Shown in pieces: positions 1-6,899 of a stretch of DNA of 23,124 nt. Each line of letters begins with the position of its first letter. The stretch's first letter is position 1. The stretch is from JBCDBY01 sp039182715 (GTDB lineage: Bacteria; Planctomycetota; PLA2). Below the pieces are notes generated by a model. It did no database searches. It had not been told where the DNA came from and saw nothing but the letters and a program-made list of their open reading frames with translations. Both the position numbers and the translations under genes were made by a program. The stretch spans positions 1-23,124 of the forward strand of contig JBCDBY010000028.1 of the NCBI GenBank assembly GCA_039182715.1. Direction: 5' to 3'.

Positions 1-2
1 GC

Positions 3-395
3 GCCCTGCAATGGCGGTTCTCCGACCATCCGCGGGGCGTCTTCGCGCGCTTCTCCCCCGACGGGACGAGGGTCGCCCTCGCGTTCCGCGACGGCAAGGT
101 GGGCTTGCTTGACGGCGAAAACGGCGCGCTCCTTTCCCTGCGGGACGGCCACCTCAATCAGGCCTACTGGCCCGCCTTCACGAGCGACGGGACTCGATTC
201 GCAACCACCTCGCGTGACCACACCGTCCGCCTCTGGTCGACCGAAACGGGCGAGCGCGTCCTCACCCAGATGATCAACCCGATCACCTGGTCCTTCCGCT
301 CGCTCTTCGGCCCCGAAGACCGCTGGCTCGCCGTCACCACGACCGGCAACCGCATCCGCCTCTACCACGCCACCGACCTCCCCGCCCGGGATTGA
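3..395 (+). CDS. WD40-type beta-propeller protein, C-terminal part (5' truncated)
   Basis: This is the last roughly 130 residues of a gene that begins before the window; the open frame runs back to the window edge, so no start can be given. The visible part carries blade-like repeats: FSPDGTRVALAFRDGKVGLLD, then FTSDGTRFATTSRDHTVRLW, then a weaker third unit (FGPEDRWLAVTTTGNRIRLY). The S-P-D-G turn and the D-H-T-V-R-L-W strand ending are typical of WD40 blades. Such domains are protein-interaction scaffolds. In planctomycetes they often form the C-terminus of serine/threonine kinases or large repeat proteins, but the N-terminal domain here is not visible. The stop is TGA, 75 bases before the sulfurtransferase gene. 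Confidence 0.75.
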   Translation, partial: ALQWRFSDHPRGVFARFSPDGTRVALAFRDGKVGLLDGENGALLSLRDGHLNQAYWPAFTSDGTRFATTSRDHTVRLWSTETGERVLTQMINPITWSFRSLFGPEDRWLAVTTTGNRIRLYHATDLPARD

Positions 396-458
396 GTCGC
401 TGCCCCGGCTGGAGCGCCGCGACCGGGCTCGATTCGTCGCCCCCTGCGAACCCACCCT

Positions 459-470
459 TAGAATCCGGGC
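459..470 (+). promoter_or_regulatory. -10-like hexamer adjacent to the sulfurtransferase start
   Basis: TAGAAT lies at 459-464, with only six bases between it and the ATG at 471. A transcript started from such a -10 element would begin at or next to the A of the start codon. I see no good -35 hexamer and no Shine-Dalgarno sequence between the hexamer and the start. The 396-470 gap contains nothing else recognisable. Confidence 0.45.
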
Positions 471-1325
471 ATGGCGAACGACTACGCGCAACCCGACGTG
501 CTTGTCTCGACTGGATGGCTGGACGAGCATCGCGGCGACACCGCGAACATCCGCATCGTCGAGTCGGACGAGGACGTCCTGCTCTACGACACCGGCCACA
601 TCCCCGAGGCGGTCAAGATCGACTGGGTCAACGACCTCAACGACACCGTCGTCCGTGACTACATCGGCCCCGAGCAGTTCGCGGCGCTCTGCAGCCGCCA
701 CGGCATCGGCGACGACACGACCGTGGTCTTCTACGGCGACAAGAACAACTGGTGGGCGTGCTACGCGCTGTGGGTCTTCAAGCTCTACGGCCACAAGGAC
801 TGCCGCATCCTCGACGGCGGCCGCGCGAAGTGGATGGCGGAGAACCGCCCCATGACCACCGACGTGCCCACGTATCCCGAGGCGAACTACACGGCGCGCC
901 CGCAGGACAGCAGCATCCGCGCGTTCCGCGACGAGGTGCTCGAGCACATCCGCAACAAGCAGCCGCTCGTCGACGTCCGCTCCCCCGAGGAGTTCTCCGG
1001 CGAGCGCACGCACATGGTCGACTACCCGCAGGAGGCGGTGCTGCGCGGCGGCCACATCCCGGGCGCCAAGAGCGTGCCGTGGGCGAAGGCCTGCAACGAG
1101 GACGCCACGTTCAAGAGCCGCGCCGATCTCGAGGCGCTCTACCAGACGGAGCAGGGACTCTCGCCGAACGACGACGTCGTGGCCTACTGCCGCATCGGCG
1201 AGCGTTCGAGCCACACCTGGTTCGTGCTGACCTACCTGCTCGGCTTCGACAGGGTCCGCAACTACGACGGCTCCTGGACCGAGTGGGGCAACGCGGTCGG
1301 CCTTCCCATCGAAAAGGGCGCGTGA
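471..1325 (+). CDS. sseA: Two-domain thiosulfate/3-mercaptopyruvate sulfurtransferase (rhodanese)
   Basis: This 284-residue protein moves sulfane sulfur from thiosulfate or 3-mercaptopyruvate to a thiophilic acceptor through a cysteine persulfide in the cytoplasm. Two rhodanese domains are visible. The inactive N-terminal one (about 8-130) has the DTGHIPEAVKIDW and VVFYGD motifs. The catalytic C-terminal one (about 150-275) has PLVDVRSPEEF, GGHIPGAKSVPW and the active loop CRIGERS, with Cys240. That loop resembles the CysA/SseA type known from actinobacteria more than the CGSGVTA loop of classical mercaptopyruvate enzymes, so thiosulfate is the more likely donor (inference). There is no signal peptide. 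The stop codon overlaps the start of the SufE-like gene by four bases (GTGA), implying coupled translation and a donor-acceptor partnership. The length is normal for the family. Confidence 0.9.
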   Translation: MANDYAQPDVLVSTGWLDEHRGDTANIRIVESDEDVLLYDTGHIPEAVKIDWVNDLNDTVVRDYIGPEQFAALCSRHGIGDDTTVVFYGDKNNWWACYALWVFKLYGHKDCRILDGGRAKWMAENRPMTTDVPTYPEANYTARPQDSSIRAFRDEVLEHIRNKQPLVDVRSPEEFSGERTHMVDYPQEAVLRGGHIPGAKSVPWAKACNEDATFKSRADLEALYQTEQGLSPNDDVVAYCRIGERSSHTWFVLTYLLGFDRVRNYDGSWTEWGNAVGLPIEKGA

Positions 1326-1726
1326 CCAAGCTCGAGGAAATCGGCGCCAGCTTCCGCAGCGTCGACACCGACCTGCGGCTCCAGCTGCTGCTCGACTACG
1401 CGAACAAACTGCCCGCCGTCCCGGAGCGACTCCGGGCGGCGGAGCAGGATCATCGCGTGCACGAGTGCATGACCCCGCTCTTCCTCTGGATCGAGCCGGC
1501 CGAAGAGGACCGCCTGCGCCTCTACATCGACGTCGCGGAGGAGGCCCCCACCATCCGCGGCATCGCCGGCGTGCTGGTGCGCGCGCTGGACAACGCGCCG
1601 AAGCGTGACTTCGAGGCGCTGCCCGACGACCTCATCGCCACGCTCGGCCTCCAGCAGGTGTTGCGCATGAACCGCGCCGTCGGCGTCGCCGCCCTCGTCG
1701 GCCGCATCCGCCGGGCGGCGGCGTGA
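1322..1726 (+). CDS. sufE: SufE-like cysteine-desulfurase sulfur-acceptor protein
   Basis: This 134-residue protein starts at a GTG inside the GTGA shared with the upstream stop. SufE proteins accept persulfide sulfur on one conserved cysteine and hand it to Fe-S or other sulfur pathways. The expected pattern is present. An N-terminal stretch LLLDYANKLPAVPE matches the family's L..Y...LP..P. Cys49 sits in VHECMTPLFLWIE, where the family has V.GC.S.VWL. A later helical part includes LIATLGLQQVLRMNRAVGV, close to the conserved LGL...LS..R..G. No SufS desulfurase is adjacent; the neighbour is a rhodanese. Standalone SufE-like genes next to sseA are also known in mycobacteria (Rv3284/Rv3283). The family call is firm; the physiological acceptor is unknown. 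Confidence 0.88.
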   Translation: MTKLEEIGASFRSVDTDLRLQLLLDYANKLPAVPERLRAAEQDHRVHECMTPLFLWIEPAEEDRLRLYIDVAEEAPTIRGIAGVLVRALDNAPKRDFEALPDDLIATLGLQQVLRMNRAVGVAALVGRIRRAAA

Positions 1727-2250
1727 TCCGCATCCGGCGCTTTGCGGCGCACGACGCCGAAGCGTACCTCGCGCTCCGCCTGCGCGCGCTCCGCGATCAC
1801 CCGGACGCGTATCTCGTGTCCGCCGAGGAGGAAGAGGCGCGCGGTCTCGAGGACATCCGCGACTGGATCGCGAAGCTCGCGGCGAGCGACGACGATCTGC
1901 TCTTCGGCGCGTTCGAGGACGACCGGCCGATCGGCATCGCCGGCGTCTGTCGCCTCGTCCGTTCCCACGCCAAGGGGCGTCACAAGGCGCTCCTCTGGGG
2001 CGTCTACGTCGCACCGGAAGCGCGCGGCCGAAAGATCGGCAGGCAGCTGATCGAGCACGCGATCGAGGCGACGCGCCGCGTCGATGGCATCGAGGCGATC
2101 CAACTCGGCGTCGGCGTCGACAACGAGCCGGCGCGGCGGCTCTACGAGTCCGTTGGCTTCCGCACCTTCGGCACGGAGCCCTGCTCCATGCGCGTCGACG
2201 GCCGTCGCGTCGACGAGCACTGGATGATCCTGTTCCTGGTTGACGCCTGA
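1723..2250 (+). CDS. GNAT-family N-acetyltransferase
   Basis: This 175-residue protein starts at GTG within a second GTGA overlap, directly coupled to the SufE-like gene. The GNAT fold signatures are clear. Strand beta4 and the acetyl-CoA pyrophosphate loop appear as LLWGVYVAPEARGRKIGRQL (about 91-110), with the R-G-R-K-I-G version of the Q/RxxGxG/A motif. Motif B is NEPARRLYESVGF (about 134-146), where the Tyr is the usual general-acid position. It should transfer an acetyl group from acetyl-CoA to an amine, but the substrate is not predictable from sequence. Coupling to two sulfur-transfer genes may be functional or merely positional. The 3' end of this gene carries the -35 element of the next promoter. 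Confidence 0.88.
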   Translation: MIRIRRFAAHDAEAYLALRLRALRDHPDAYLVSAEEEEARGLEDIRDWIAKLAASDDDLLFGAFEDDRPIGIAGVCRLVRSHAKGRHKALLWGVYVAPEARGRKIGRQLIEHAIEATRRVDGIEAIQLGVGVDNEPARRLYESVGFRTFGTEPCSMRVDGRRVDEHWMILFLVDA

Positions 2251-2274
2251 GCACCGGCGCCTAGCATCCGGCGC
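2240..2274 (+). promoter_or_regulatory. Sigma-70-like promoter with near-zero leader for the 2275 lipoprotein gene
   Basis: TTGACG at 2240-2245 and TAGCAT at 2262-2267 are separated by 16 bases, a good match to a housekeeping promoter. The -10 hexamer ends seven bases before the ATG at 2275, so transcription should start at or within a base or two of the start codon. The -35 box lies inside the last codons of the acetyltransferase gene. No Shine-Dalgarno sequence fits between the -10 and the start. Confidence 0.6.
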
Positions 2275-2646
2275 ATGAAGTGGAAGAAGATCATCCTCGG
2301 GACTCTGCTCTCCTGCGTCGCCTGCGGCGATCCCCATGAGTCGGCACGCGAGGAGCAGCTCGACTTCGTCGAAGAACTGGTCGAGATCCTGAGCGACATC
2401 CGGGACAAGGACGACGCCATGGCGGCCAAGAACGAGCTCATCGATCTGAGCGAGCGCATCAAGGAAGCCCAGGCGGAACAGGCCGAGCTGGAGAAGCCGA
2501 CGCCCGAACAGAGAGAGGCGATCGAGGAGAAGTTCAGCGAACGTCAGAAGGGTCTCGAGGGGCGGCTCCAGAAAGAGATGATGCGCATCTTCCGCGACCA
2601 GAGCATCCGGGCCGAGCTGGATGCGGTCATGAAGGACTTTCGTTGA
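2275..2646 (+). CDS. Small charged, coiled-coil predicted lipoprotein
   Basis: This 123-residue protein has a short export signal, MKWKKIILGTLLSCVAC, with a lipobox best read as L-L-S-C (Cys14); a second cysteine lies at position 17. The mature part is almost entirely charged helix, rich in Glu, Lys and Arg. It has heptad-like spacing across about 27-100, including a long run of E and Q residues, so a coiled coil is likely. I recognise no family. It stands alone behind its own promoter and is followed 112 bases later by the DUF4136 lipoprotein gene. The intervening stretch shows only that gene's -10-like element. The function is unknown; a periplasmic or membrane-surface spacer or scaffold is the most that can be said. 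Confidence 0.75.
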   Translation: MKWKKIILGTLLSCVACGDPHESAREEQLDFVEELVEILSDIRDKDDAMAAKNELIDLSERIKEAQAEQAELEKPTPEQREAIEEKFSERQKGLEGRLQKEMMRIFRDQSIRAELDAVMKDFR

Positions 2647-2746
2647 TCGCGCCGAACCGGCAGCTGGCTCGGCGGACGCGCACGGTGTGTCTCGAATGGT
2701 GCCGAAGCGCAACGGGAAGTTGAAGCCGGCTCGCCCCCGGAAAGCC

Positions 2747-2758
2747 TACAATTCATGC
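2747..2758 (+). promoter_or_regulatory. -10-like hexamer adjacent to the DUF4136 gene start
   Basis: TACAAT at 2747-2752 is followed by six bases and then the ATG at 2759. This matches the short spacing seen at 471, 2275, 14109 and 18032. A TTGAAG at 2720-2725 is 21 bases upstream, too far for a standard spacer. The position supports the ATG at 2759, immediately before a signal peptide, over upstream in-frame starts. Confidence 0.45.
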
Positions 2759-3295
2759 ATGCGCACCGGCATCCTCGCCTGCATGCTGCTCGTCGGCTGC
2801 AGCACGATCTCCACGACGTACGACTTCGATCCGAAGGCGGACTTCAGCGGTCTGAGGAGCTATAGCTGGCGTCAGCCGGTGACGGAGGCCGGCGACGACA
2901 AGGTCGAGGAAACAAACCCGCTGGTCGTACAGCGCGTCAAGCGCGCCCTCGACACGCAGCTGGCCGCCAACGGCTTCACCCGCCGGGAGCGCGGCGGTGA
3001 TTTCGAGATCGTTTTCTACCTCCGCTCGCGCGAACGCACCGAGGTCCGCCAGTCGTACGGGGCCGGCTACGGATACCGGTACGGCGGCTGGGGTGGCACG
3101 GTCGACGTCTACCAGTACGAAGAGGGATCGCTGATCGTCGACGTGATCAACCCGAAGACAAGCGACGCGATCTGGCGCGGCGTCGCCCGATCCGCGCTGC
3201 CCCGCAATCCCACGCCGGAACAGACCGACAAGCTGATCAACGAAGCGGTGGAGAAGATCCTCCAGAACTTCCCGCCGCCGCCGCGCAAGTCCTGA
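2759..3295 (+). CDS. DUF4136 family lipoprotein
   Basis: This 178-residue protein begins with a lipoprotein signal, MRTGILACMLLVGC, with lipobox L-V-G-C (Cys14). The DUF4136 pattern follows. YDFDPKADFSGLRSYSW comes early, then NPLVVQRVKRALDTQLAANGF, then a strand-rich second half with GSLIVDVINPKTSDAIWRGVA and the usual short C-terminal helix. A Gly/Tyr-rich insertion (about 75-95) is typical of this family's variable loop. DUF4136 proteins are envelope lipoproteins without an assigned biochemical role. The longer frame starting at 2687 was rejected because it would bury the signal peptide. The gene ends exactly where the convergent coiled-coil gene ends, with no bases between the stop codons. 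Confidence 0.88.
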   Translation: MRTGILACMLLVGCSTISTTYDFDPKADFSGLRSYSWRQPVTEAGDDKVEETNPLVVQRVKRALDTQLAANGFTRRERGGDFEIVFYLRSRERTEVRQSYGAGYGYRYGGWGGTVDVYQYEEGSLIVDVINPKTSDAIWRGVARSALPRNPTPEQTDKLINEAVEKILQNFPPPPRKS

Positions 3296-4660
3296 TCAGC
3301 GCAGCCTCGAGGCGATCAGCCGGTAGACGATCAGCCCGCCGAAGAAGGTGAGGATCAGGACGATCCCCGCCCCCTTCGCCCGGTCGATGGCGGCCGCGGT
3401 GGACGCCTCGATCTGCTGCACGGAGCGATTGGCCGCCGGTCCCTCGAGCATCGCCCGCAGATCGGCGACCGAAGCGCGCAGGCTTTCCGCCGTCGCCGTC
3501 GCCTCCTGCGCCGTCGTCACCACGTCCTTAAAGTCGAACGGGGGCGACGGCTCGGCCGGCGTGGGTGCATCGGGGTCGTCGAACGAATCGACCAGCTTCT
3601 GCACCTCCTGCACGGTGCCGGTCCACGCGTTCCCCGCCTCGGTCGCGCGCCCGGCCGCGCTCTCGATCCACTTGCCGTTCTCGTGCACGCGCGCGAGCAT
3701 CGGATCGACCCGGTCCACGATGGCGCGGGTATCGCCGATGATGGCGCGCGTTTCCTCCACGATCGCGCGCCCCTCCGCCAGCGTCTTGCGGTACTCGACC
3801 TGTGACGCCTCCGCCTCCTCGAGCACCTTGACGACGCTCGCTTCGACCCTCGACGGCAGCTCCTCGGCGGTCCTGCTCATGCTCGTCACCGCGTCGGAGA
3901 CCTCATCCACGTTGCTCAACAGCTGCACGATCGTCTGATTCTCCTCCAGCGTGTACAGCAACAACTCGGTCTGCCAGCGCATCATGGCCGGCGTGGCCCC
4001 GAGCACCTCGACACCCTGCTCCGCCGCGGAGGCGACTTCGCTGATGGAGACCGCGGTGTCCTTCACGCCACTGCCGATCGCGACGATGCCCTCGGGCACG
4101 GCGAGGATCACGTTGGTCACCACGTCGTCCTTCGACGCCGGATCAATCGACGTGCCGATCTCCCGGCCCTCGGTCGCCGCCTCGCCCGTGTACTTCTCGA
4201 TCGCCTCCGAGACCGTCCGCACCTGATCCTCCGTCAGGATGCCGGCGGCCGCGGCCTCGATGTCCTCGACGACACGCGTGAGCGCGTCGACGACGAGCGG
4301 TTCGAGTTCCCCGAGGATCCCCCGGCCCCGGCCCTTCGTGATGTACGCGCGGGTGAGGGAGACCTGCGTCCAGACGTCGACGAACGCGATGCGCGGGTCG
4401 GGACGCCGCAATGCCCGCAGCAGGTAGAGCTGCGAGTTGATCTGCCACCGCACCATGATCTTGCGCACCTCGCGGTCATTCGTCCGGCTGCGCACCTTCT
4501 CGGCGGTGTTCTGGATGACGCGCTGCACGCCGTACGCGAGCAGCTCCACGTCGAGTTTCGAGCTCTCCGCCTCCTCGACCTTCTCCTTCTCCGTGCGCGT
4601 CGCTCCGCACGCCAGAAGACTGAACGCAAGCAGACCGACTCCCAGGATTCGTACCGGCAT
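3296..4660 (-). CDS. Coiled-coil lipoprotein with C-terminal transmembrane helix
   Basis: This 454-residue protein opens with a lipoprotein signal (lipobox S-L-L-A-C, Cys18) and ends in a hydrophobic helix (about 432-449) followed by a short basic tail. Between them is a largely helical body. An Ala/Glu/Thr-rich region around 240-345 resembles the coiled-coil signalling part of methyl-accepting proteins (repeated VEETRAIIGDTRAIVDRVD-like units). A Pro-rich break (DDPDAPTPAEPSPPFDF) lies near residue 365. No HAMP or canonical receptor hairpin is seen, so it is not a chemoreceptor. If the lipid sits in the outer membrane and the helix in the inner membrane, the protein would span the periplasm (inference). 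Translation starts after a clear AGGAGGG. It lies 33 bases behind the zincin gene and is the last gene of the long minus-strand run. Family unknown. Confidence 0.72.
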   Translation of the reverse strand: MPVRILGVGLLAFSLLACGATRTEKEKVEEAESSKLDVELLAYGVQRVIQNTAEKVRSRTNDREVRKIMVRWQINSQLYLLRALRRPDPRIAFVDVWTQVSLTRAYITKGRGRGILGELEPLVVDALTRVVEDIEAAAAGILTEDQVRTVSEAIEKYTGEAATEGREIGTSIDPASKDDVVTNVILAVPEGIVAIGSGVKDTAVSISEVASAAEQGVEVLGATPAMMRWQTELLLYTLEENQTIVQLLSNVDEVSDAVTSMSRTAEELPSRVEASVVKVLEEAEASQVEYRKTLAEGRAIVEETRAIIGDTRAIVDRVDPMLARVHENGKWIESAAGRATEAGNAWTGTVQEVQKLVDSFDDPDAPTPAEPSPPFDFKDVVTTAQEATATAESLRASVADLRAMLEGPAANRSVQQIEASTAAAIDRAKGAGIVLILTFFGGLIVYRLIASRLR

Positions 4661-4665
4661 CTTCG

Positions 4666-4672
4666 CCCTCCT
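4666..4672 (-). promoter_or_regulatory. Ribosome binding site of the coiled-coil lipoprotein gene
   Basis: Read on the minus strand the sequence is AGGAGGG followed by five bases and ATG at 4660. This is one of the few strong Shine-Dalgarno sites in the window and fixes the start just before the signal peptide. Confidence 0.6.
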
Positions 4673-4693
4673 GGGACTACCCCTACCAAAAAC

Positions 4694-6331
4694 TCAGTCG
4701 GGACGGAGATGGCGCTCGAAGTCGCGAATGCGTCGGTCCTTGTCGGTGCCCAGCGCATCCCATGTCTCCGCGTCGAGTTCGTCGAGACGATCCCACTGCA
4801 GCAGGGCGTGGAGTGCGGCCAGCCGGACGAGCACGTCGTCGTCCCGAACGGCGGCGCGCACCGCTCCGATCACGCCGTCGGCCTGATCGGACAGCCGGCC
4901 GAGATTGCGCACCGCGCGCCAGCGCATCGCCCAGTCCTCCGCACGCGACGACGCGATGAAGATCGCCGGCAGTTCGGCGAACGGCTTGCCCGTCCACGGC
5001 GCCGGCTCATAGGCGGAGAGCAGCAGCACACGGGCGGCCCGCAGCCACTCGGCGTGACGCAGCTTCGTGTCCCGCGCGTCGAGCACGAACGGGCCGACCT
5101 GGAGGTAATCGTCCGCGTCGGGATGTCGGATCGATTCCATCAGGCGCTTCGCGGCGGCGGCATCGCGGCAGCGATAGATGCCGAGGAAGGCATCTCCTTT
5201 CGGATCCTCGAAGCGCACGCCGGCGATGAAGCCCTTCAGCCGTTCGGCGACTTCGCCCCACGACACCGCGGGCCACCGCAGTCGGAAGTCGACGCTGCAC
5301 ACGACGAAGGGACGGAACTTCTCCTTCTCGCTCCAGTCGGCTCGGCGCCGGCGCTCCGCGGGGGAGAGCCCTTCCTTGTCCCAGTACTGCCGGGTCCACG
5401 GGTCGCGCATCTTGGCGGTCGGCCCCTGCACCTCCTCGAGGTAGCGCTCGACGCGCTGCAGCGCCGTGTCGAACCGCTTTGCATCCTCGTCCGGCGGAAG
5501 GTAGCGCTGCGGAACGGTCACCTCGAACTGGTCGCGCGGCGGACGGGAGAGGAGTTCGCGGCGCGCCGCTTCGAAGCCACGCTGCCGGACAACGCGCTCG
5601 ACGAGCTGGAGGCCACGGTAGTACGGGAATCCCATGGCGCCGGTCGACATCCGGATGACGCGACGCGAGCGCTCCGACATGCCCGGGAAGTTCCCCGTCG
5701 TCAGGCCCTCGAGCGTCCCGAACGACTCCGCCATGTCGAGGTGCCGCGCCACGCGTGCGGTGACGTACTGCGCGTAGCCTTCGACGACGCTGGACGGCCC
5801 GTTCAGCTCCTCGATCCCGCGGTTGTTGTCCCCGAAGAAGCGCGCCCCGCCTTCGGCCTGGAACTGGTGGACGTGCACGAGCTCGTGGATCAGCACGACG
5901 TCGCGGAACGGCGCGCCGGTGAGGTCGAAGTCGCCCCGGAACAGCTTGTCGAGCGAGCCGAAGTTACGGGGCGCGATGTTCAGGCGGGCGTTGGCGAGCT
6001 CCACCTTGGCGAACACCATCTGCGACAGGGCGTGCGACATCGGGTCGGCGGCGCGCTCCATGAATTCGCGCTGCTCCCCGCTGAACAGCGTCGGCGTCTC
6101 CCGGGCCAGCACCTTCGCCATCACGGGACGCGAGACGATGCGAAAGTCCACTGCGCGCGGGAACGGCTCCCCGATCGCGCGCTCGACGTACGGCGTCAAC
6201 GCATCGATGCGGGCGCCGATCGCCTCCGCGCTGAACGTCGGGGGCCGCACGCCTTCGATCGGCTGCTCCCCAAGGAACCAGAGCATGATTCCGAAGAGCA
6301 CCGCGAGCCCGCCCCATCGCAGTCGTTTCAC
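4694..6331 (-). CDS. Membrane-anchored gluzincin-type metalloprotease-like protein with HEAT-like C-terminus
   Basis: This 545-residue protein has an N-terminal hydrophobic anchor (about 8-21) and then an extracytoplasmic domain. It carries the zincin motif HELVH (His149, Glu150, His153), followed 31 residues later by VVEGYAQY, whose Glu184 is well placed as third zinc ligand. That spacing is the gluzincin arrangement, so hydrolysis of a peptide bond is plausible. No family name is recognisable, and a structural role cannot be excluded. The middle (about 200-420) is mixed helix and strand with no clear domain. The last 70 residues (AMRWRAVRNLGRL, then DDDVLVRLAALHALLQW) look like HEAT-repeat helices. 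The start lies nine bases after the stop of the 62-residue lipoprotein gene, so the two are probably co-transcribed and continue into the coiled-coil lipoprotein gene. Confidence 0.75.
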   Translation of the reverse strand: MKRLRWGGLAVLFGIMLWFLGEQPIEGVRPPTFSAEAIGARIDALTPYVERAIGEPFPRAVDFRIVSRPVMAKVLARETPTLFSGEQREFMERAADPMSHALSQMVFAKVELANARLNIAPRNFGSLDKLFRGDFDLTGAPFRDVVLIHELVHVHQFQAEGGARFFGDNNRGIEELNGPSSVVEGYAQYVTARVARHLDMAESFGTLEGLTTGNFPGMSERSRRVIRMSTGAMGFPYYRGLQLVERVVRQRGFEAARRELLSRPPRDQFEVTVPQRYLPPDEDAKRFDTALQRVERYLEEVQGPTAKMRDPWTRQYWDKEGLSPAERRRRADWSEKEKFRPFVVCSVDFRLRWPAVSWGEVAERLKGFIAGVRFEDPKGDAFLGIYRCRDAAAAKRLMESIRHPDADDYLQVGPFVLDARDTKLRHAEWLRAARVLLLSAYEPAPWTGKPFAELPAIFIASSRAEDWAMRWRAVRNLGRLSDQADGVIGAVRAAVRDDDVLVRLAALHALLQWDRLDELDAETWDALGTDKDRRIRDFERHLRPD

Positions 6332-6340
6332 ATGGGGAGA

Positions 6341-6529
6341 TTACCAGCCCCAGCTGAGTACGAGCCCGTAGCCCTCCGGCGACACGACGGGGATGACCTC
6401 GACCGCCGTGGAGGAGGGCTGCGCGCGCTCGTACCGGAGCTCGCTCGCGGACGGTTTCGCGCGCGTGGACTGGCAGCCCACCGCGGCGAGGAAGAGCAGA
6501 CCGATCGCGAAAACTCGAACCATCTTCAT
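6341..6529 (-). CDS. 62-residue predicted lipoprotein
   Basis: This small gene has a good ribosome binding site (GGAGGTCACG before ATG), a typical export signal MKMVRVFAIGLLFLAAVGC and lipobox A-V-G-C at Cys19. The mature peptide is only 44 residues, with a Ser/Pro-rich linker and a hydrophobic, glycine-rich, strand-like end (YGLVLSWGW). I recognise no family. It sits between the last pseudopilin gene (31-base gap) and the zincin gene (nine-base gap), all in one direction. Small lipoproteins in such positions can act as pilotins or anchors for envelope machines. That role is a guess from context only. Confidence 0.65.
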   Translation of the reverse strand: MKMVRVFAIGLLFLAAVGCQSTRAKPSASELRYERAQPSSTAVEVIPVVSPEGYGLVLSWGW

Positions 6530-6560
6530 CGTGACCTCCACGAGGGAAGCAAACCCTCCC

Positions 6561-6899
6561 CTACCGATCAGGCAAGCGCGCGCCGCCCCGCAGCGTTCTG
6601 GATCGCGACACCGAACCCGGATTCGCAATGGCAACGATCTCGTCGTCCTGCACGAAGACCGTGACCTGGACGCCTCCGATGTCGTAGCGGTCGCGTTTCC
6701 ACTGCGGATCGCGCCGGAGCTCGGCGCGGGCCTGCTCGAGTCCACCTTCCGCGGCGTGCCAGGCTCGGATGCGTTCCGTATCCGCCCTGGTCGTCCCCTC
6801 GACCGCCGAGGTCCGTTCGAGCAGCAACGCGACCATCGCGGCCGTCAGCACGAGTGCAACCATGGCGATGAGGACGAGATTGCCGCGCTCGTTTCTCAT
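6561..6899 (-). CDS. PilX/GspK-like minor pseudopilin (112 residues)
   Basis: The protein begins MRNERG followed by a long hydrophobic helix (NLVLIAMVALVLTAAMVALLL) and then a helix ending HAAEGGLEQARAEL. The R-G cleavage site, the missing Glu at mature position 5 (Ile is there instead) and the A-A-E-G-G-L-E-Q-A pattern are the marks of PilX-type minor pilins, which match the first part of GspK. The globular part is very short, about 45 residues (DIGGVQVTVFVQDDEIVAI), far smaller than true GspK. Its ATG overlaps the TGA of the preceding pilin gene (ATGA). It should be inserted in the inner membrane and processed by a prepilin peptidase, which is not encoded here. Role: likely part of a pilus or pseudopilus tip or priming complex. 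Confidence 0.78.
   Translation of the reverse strand: MRNERGNLVLIAMVALVLTAAMVALLLERTSAVEGTTRADTERIRAWHAAEGGLEQARAELRRDPQWKRDRYDIGGVQVTVFVQDDEIVAIANPGSVSRSRTLRGGARLPDR

Noticed and set aside
2687..2758. 24-codon upstream extension of the DUF4136 lipoprotein
   Set aside because: It would bury a perfect lipoprotein signal, and the TACAAT element sits inside it just before the ATG at 2759.
3296..4660. Methyl-accepting chemotaxis receptor
   Set aside because: The Ala/Glu-rich helical repeats look similar, but there is no HAMP domain, no conserved signalling hairpin and no cytoplasmic placement: the signal is a lipobox and the only membrane helix is at the C-terminus.
4709..6664. 651-codon open frame on the plus strand opposite the zincin gene
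   Set aside because: Arg/Pro/His/Ala-rich translation with no motifs. It mirrors the zincin, which has a signal anchor and zinc motif. Long antisense frames are expected when third codon positions are nearly all G or C.
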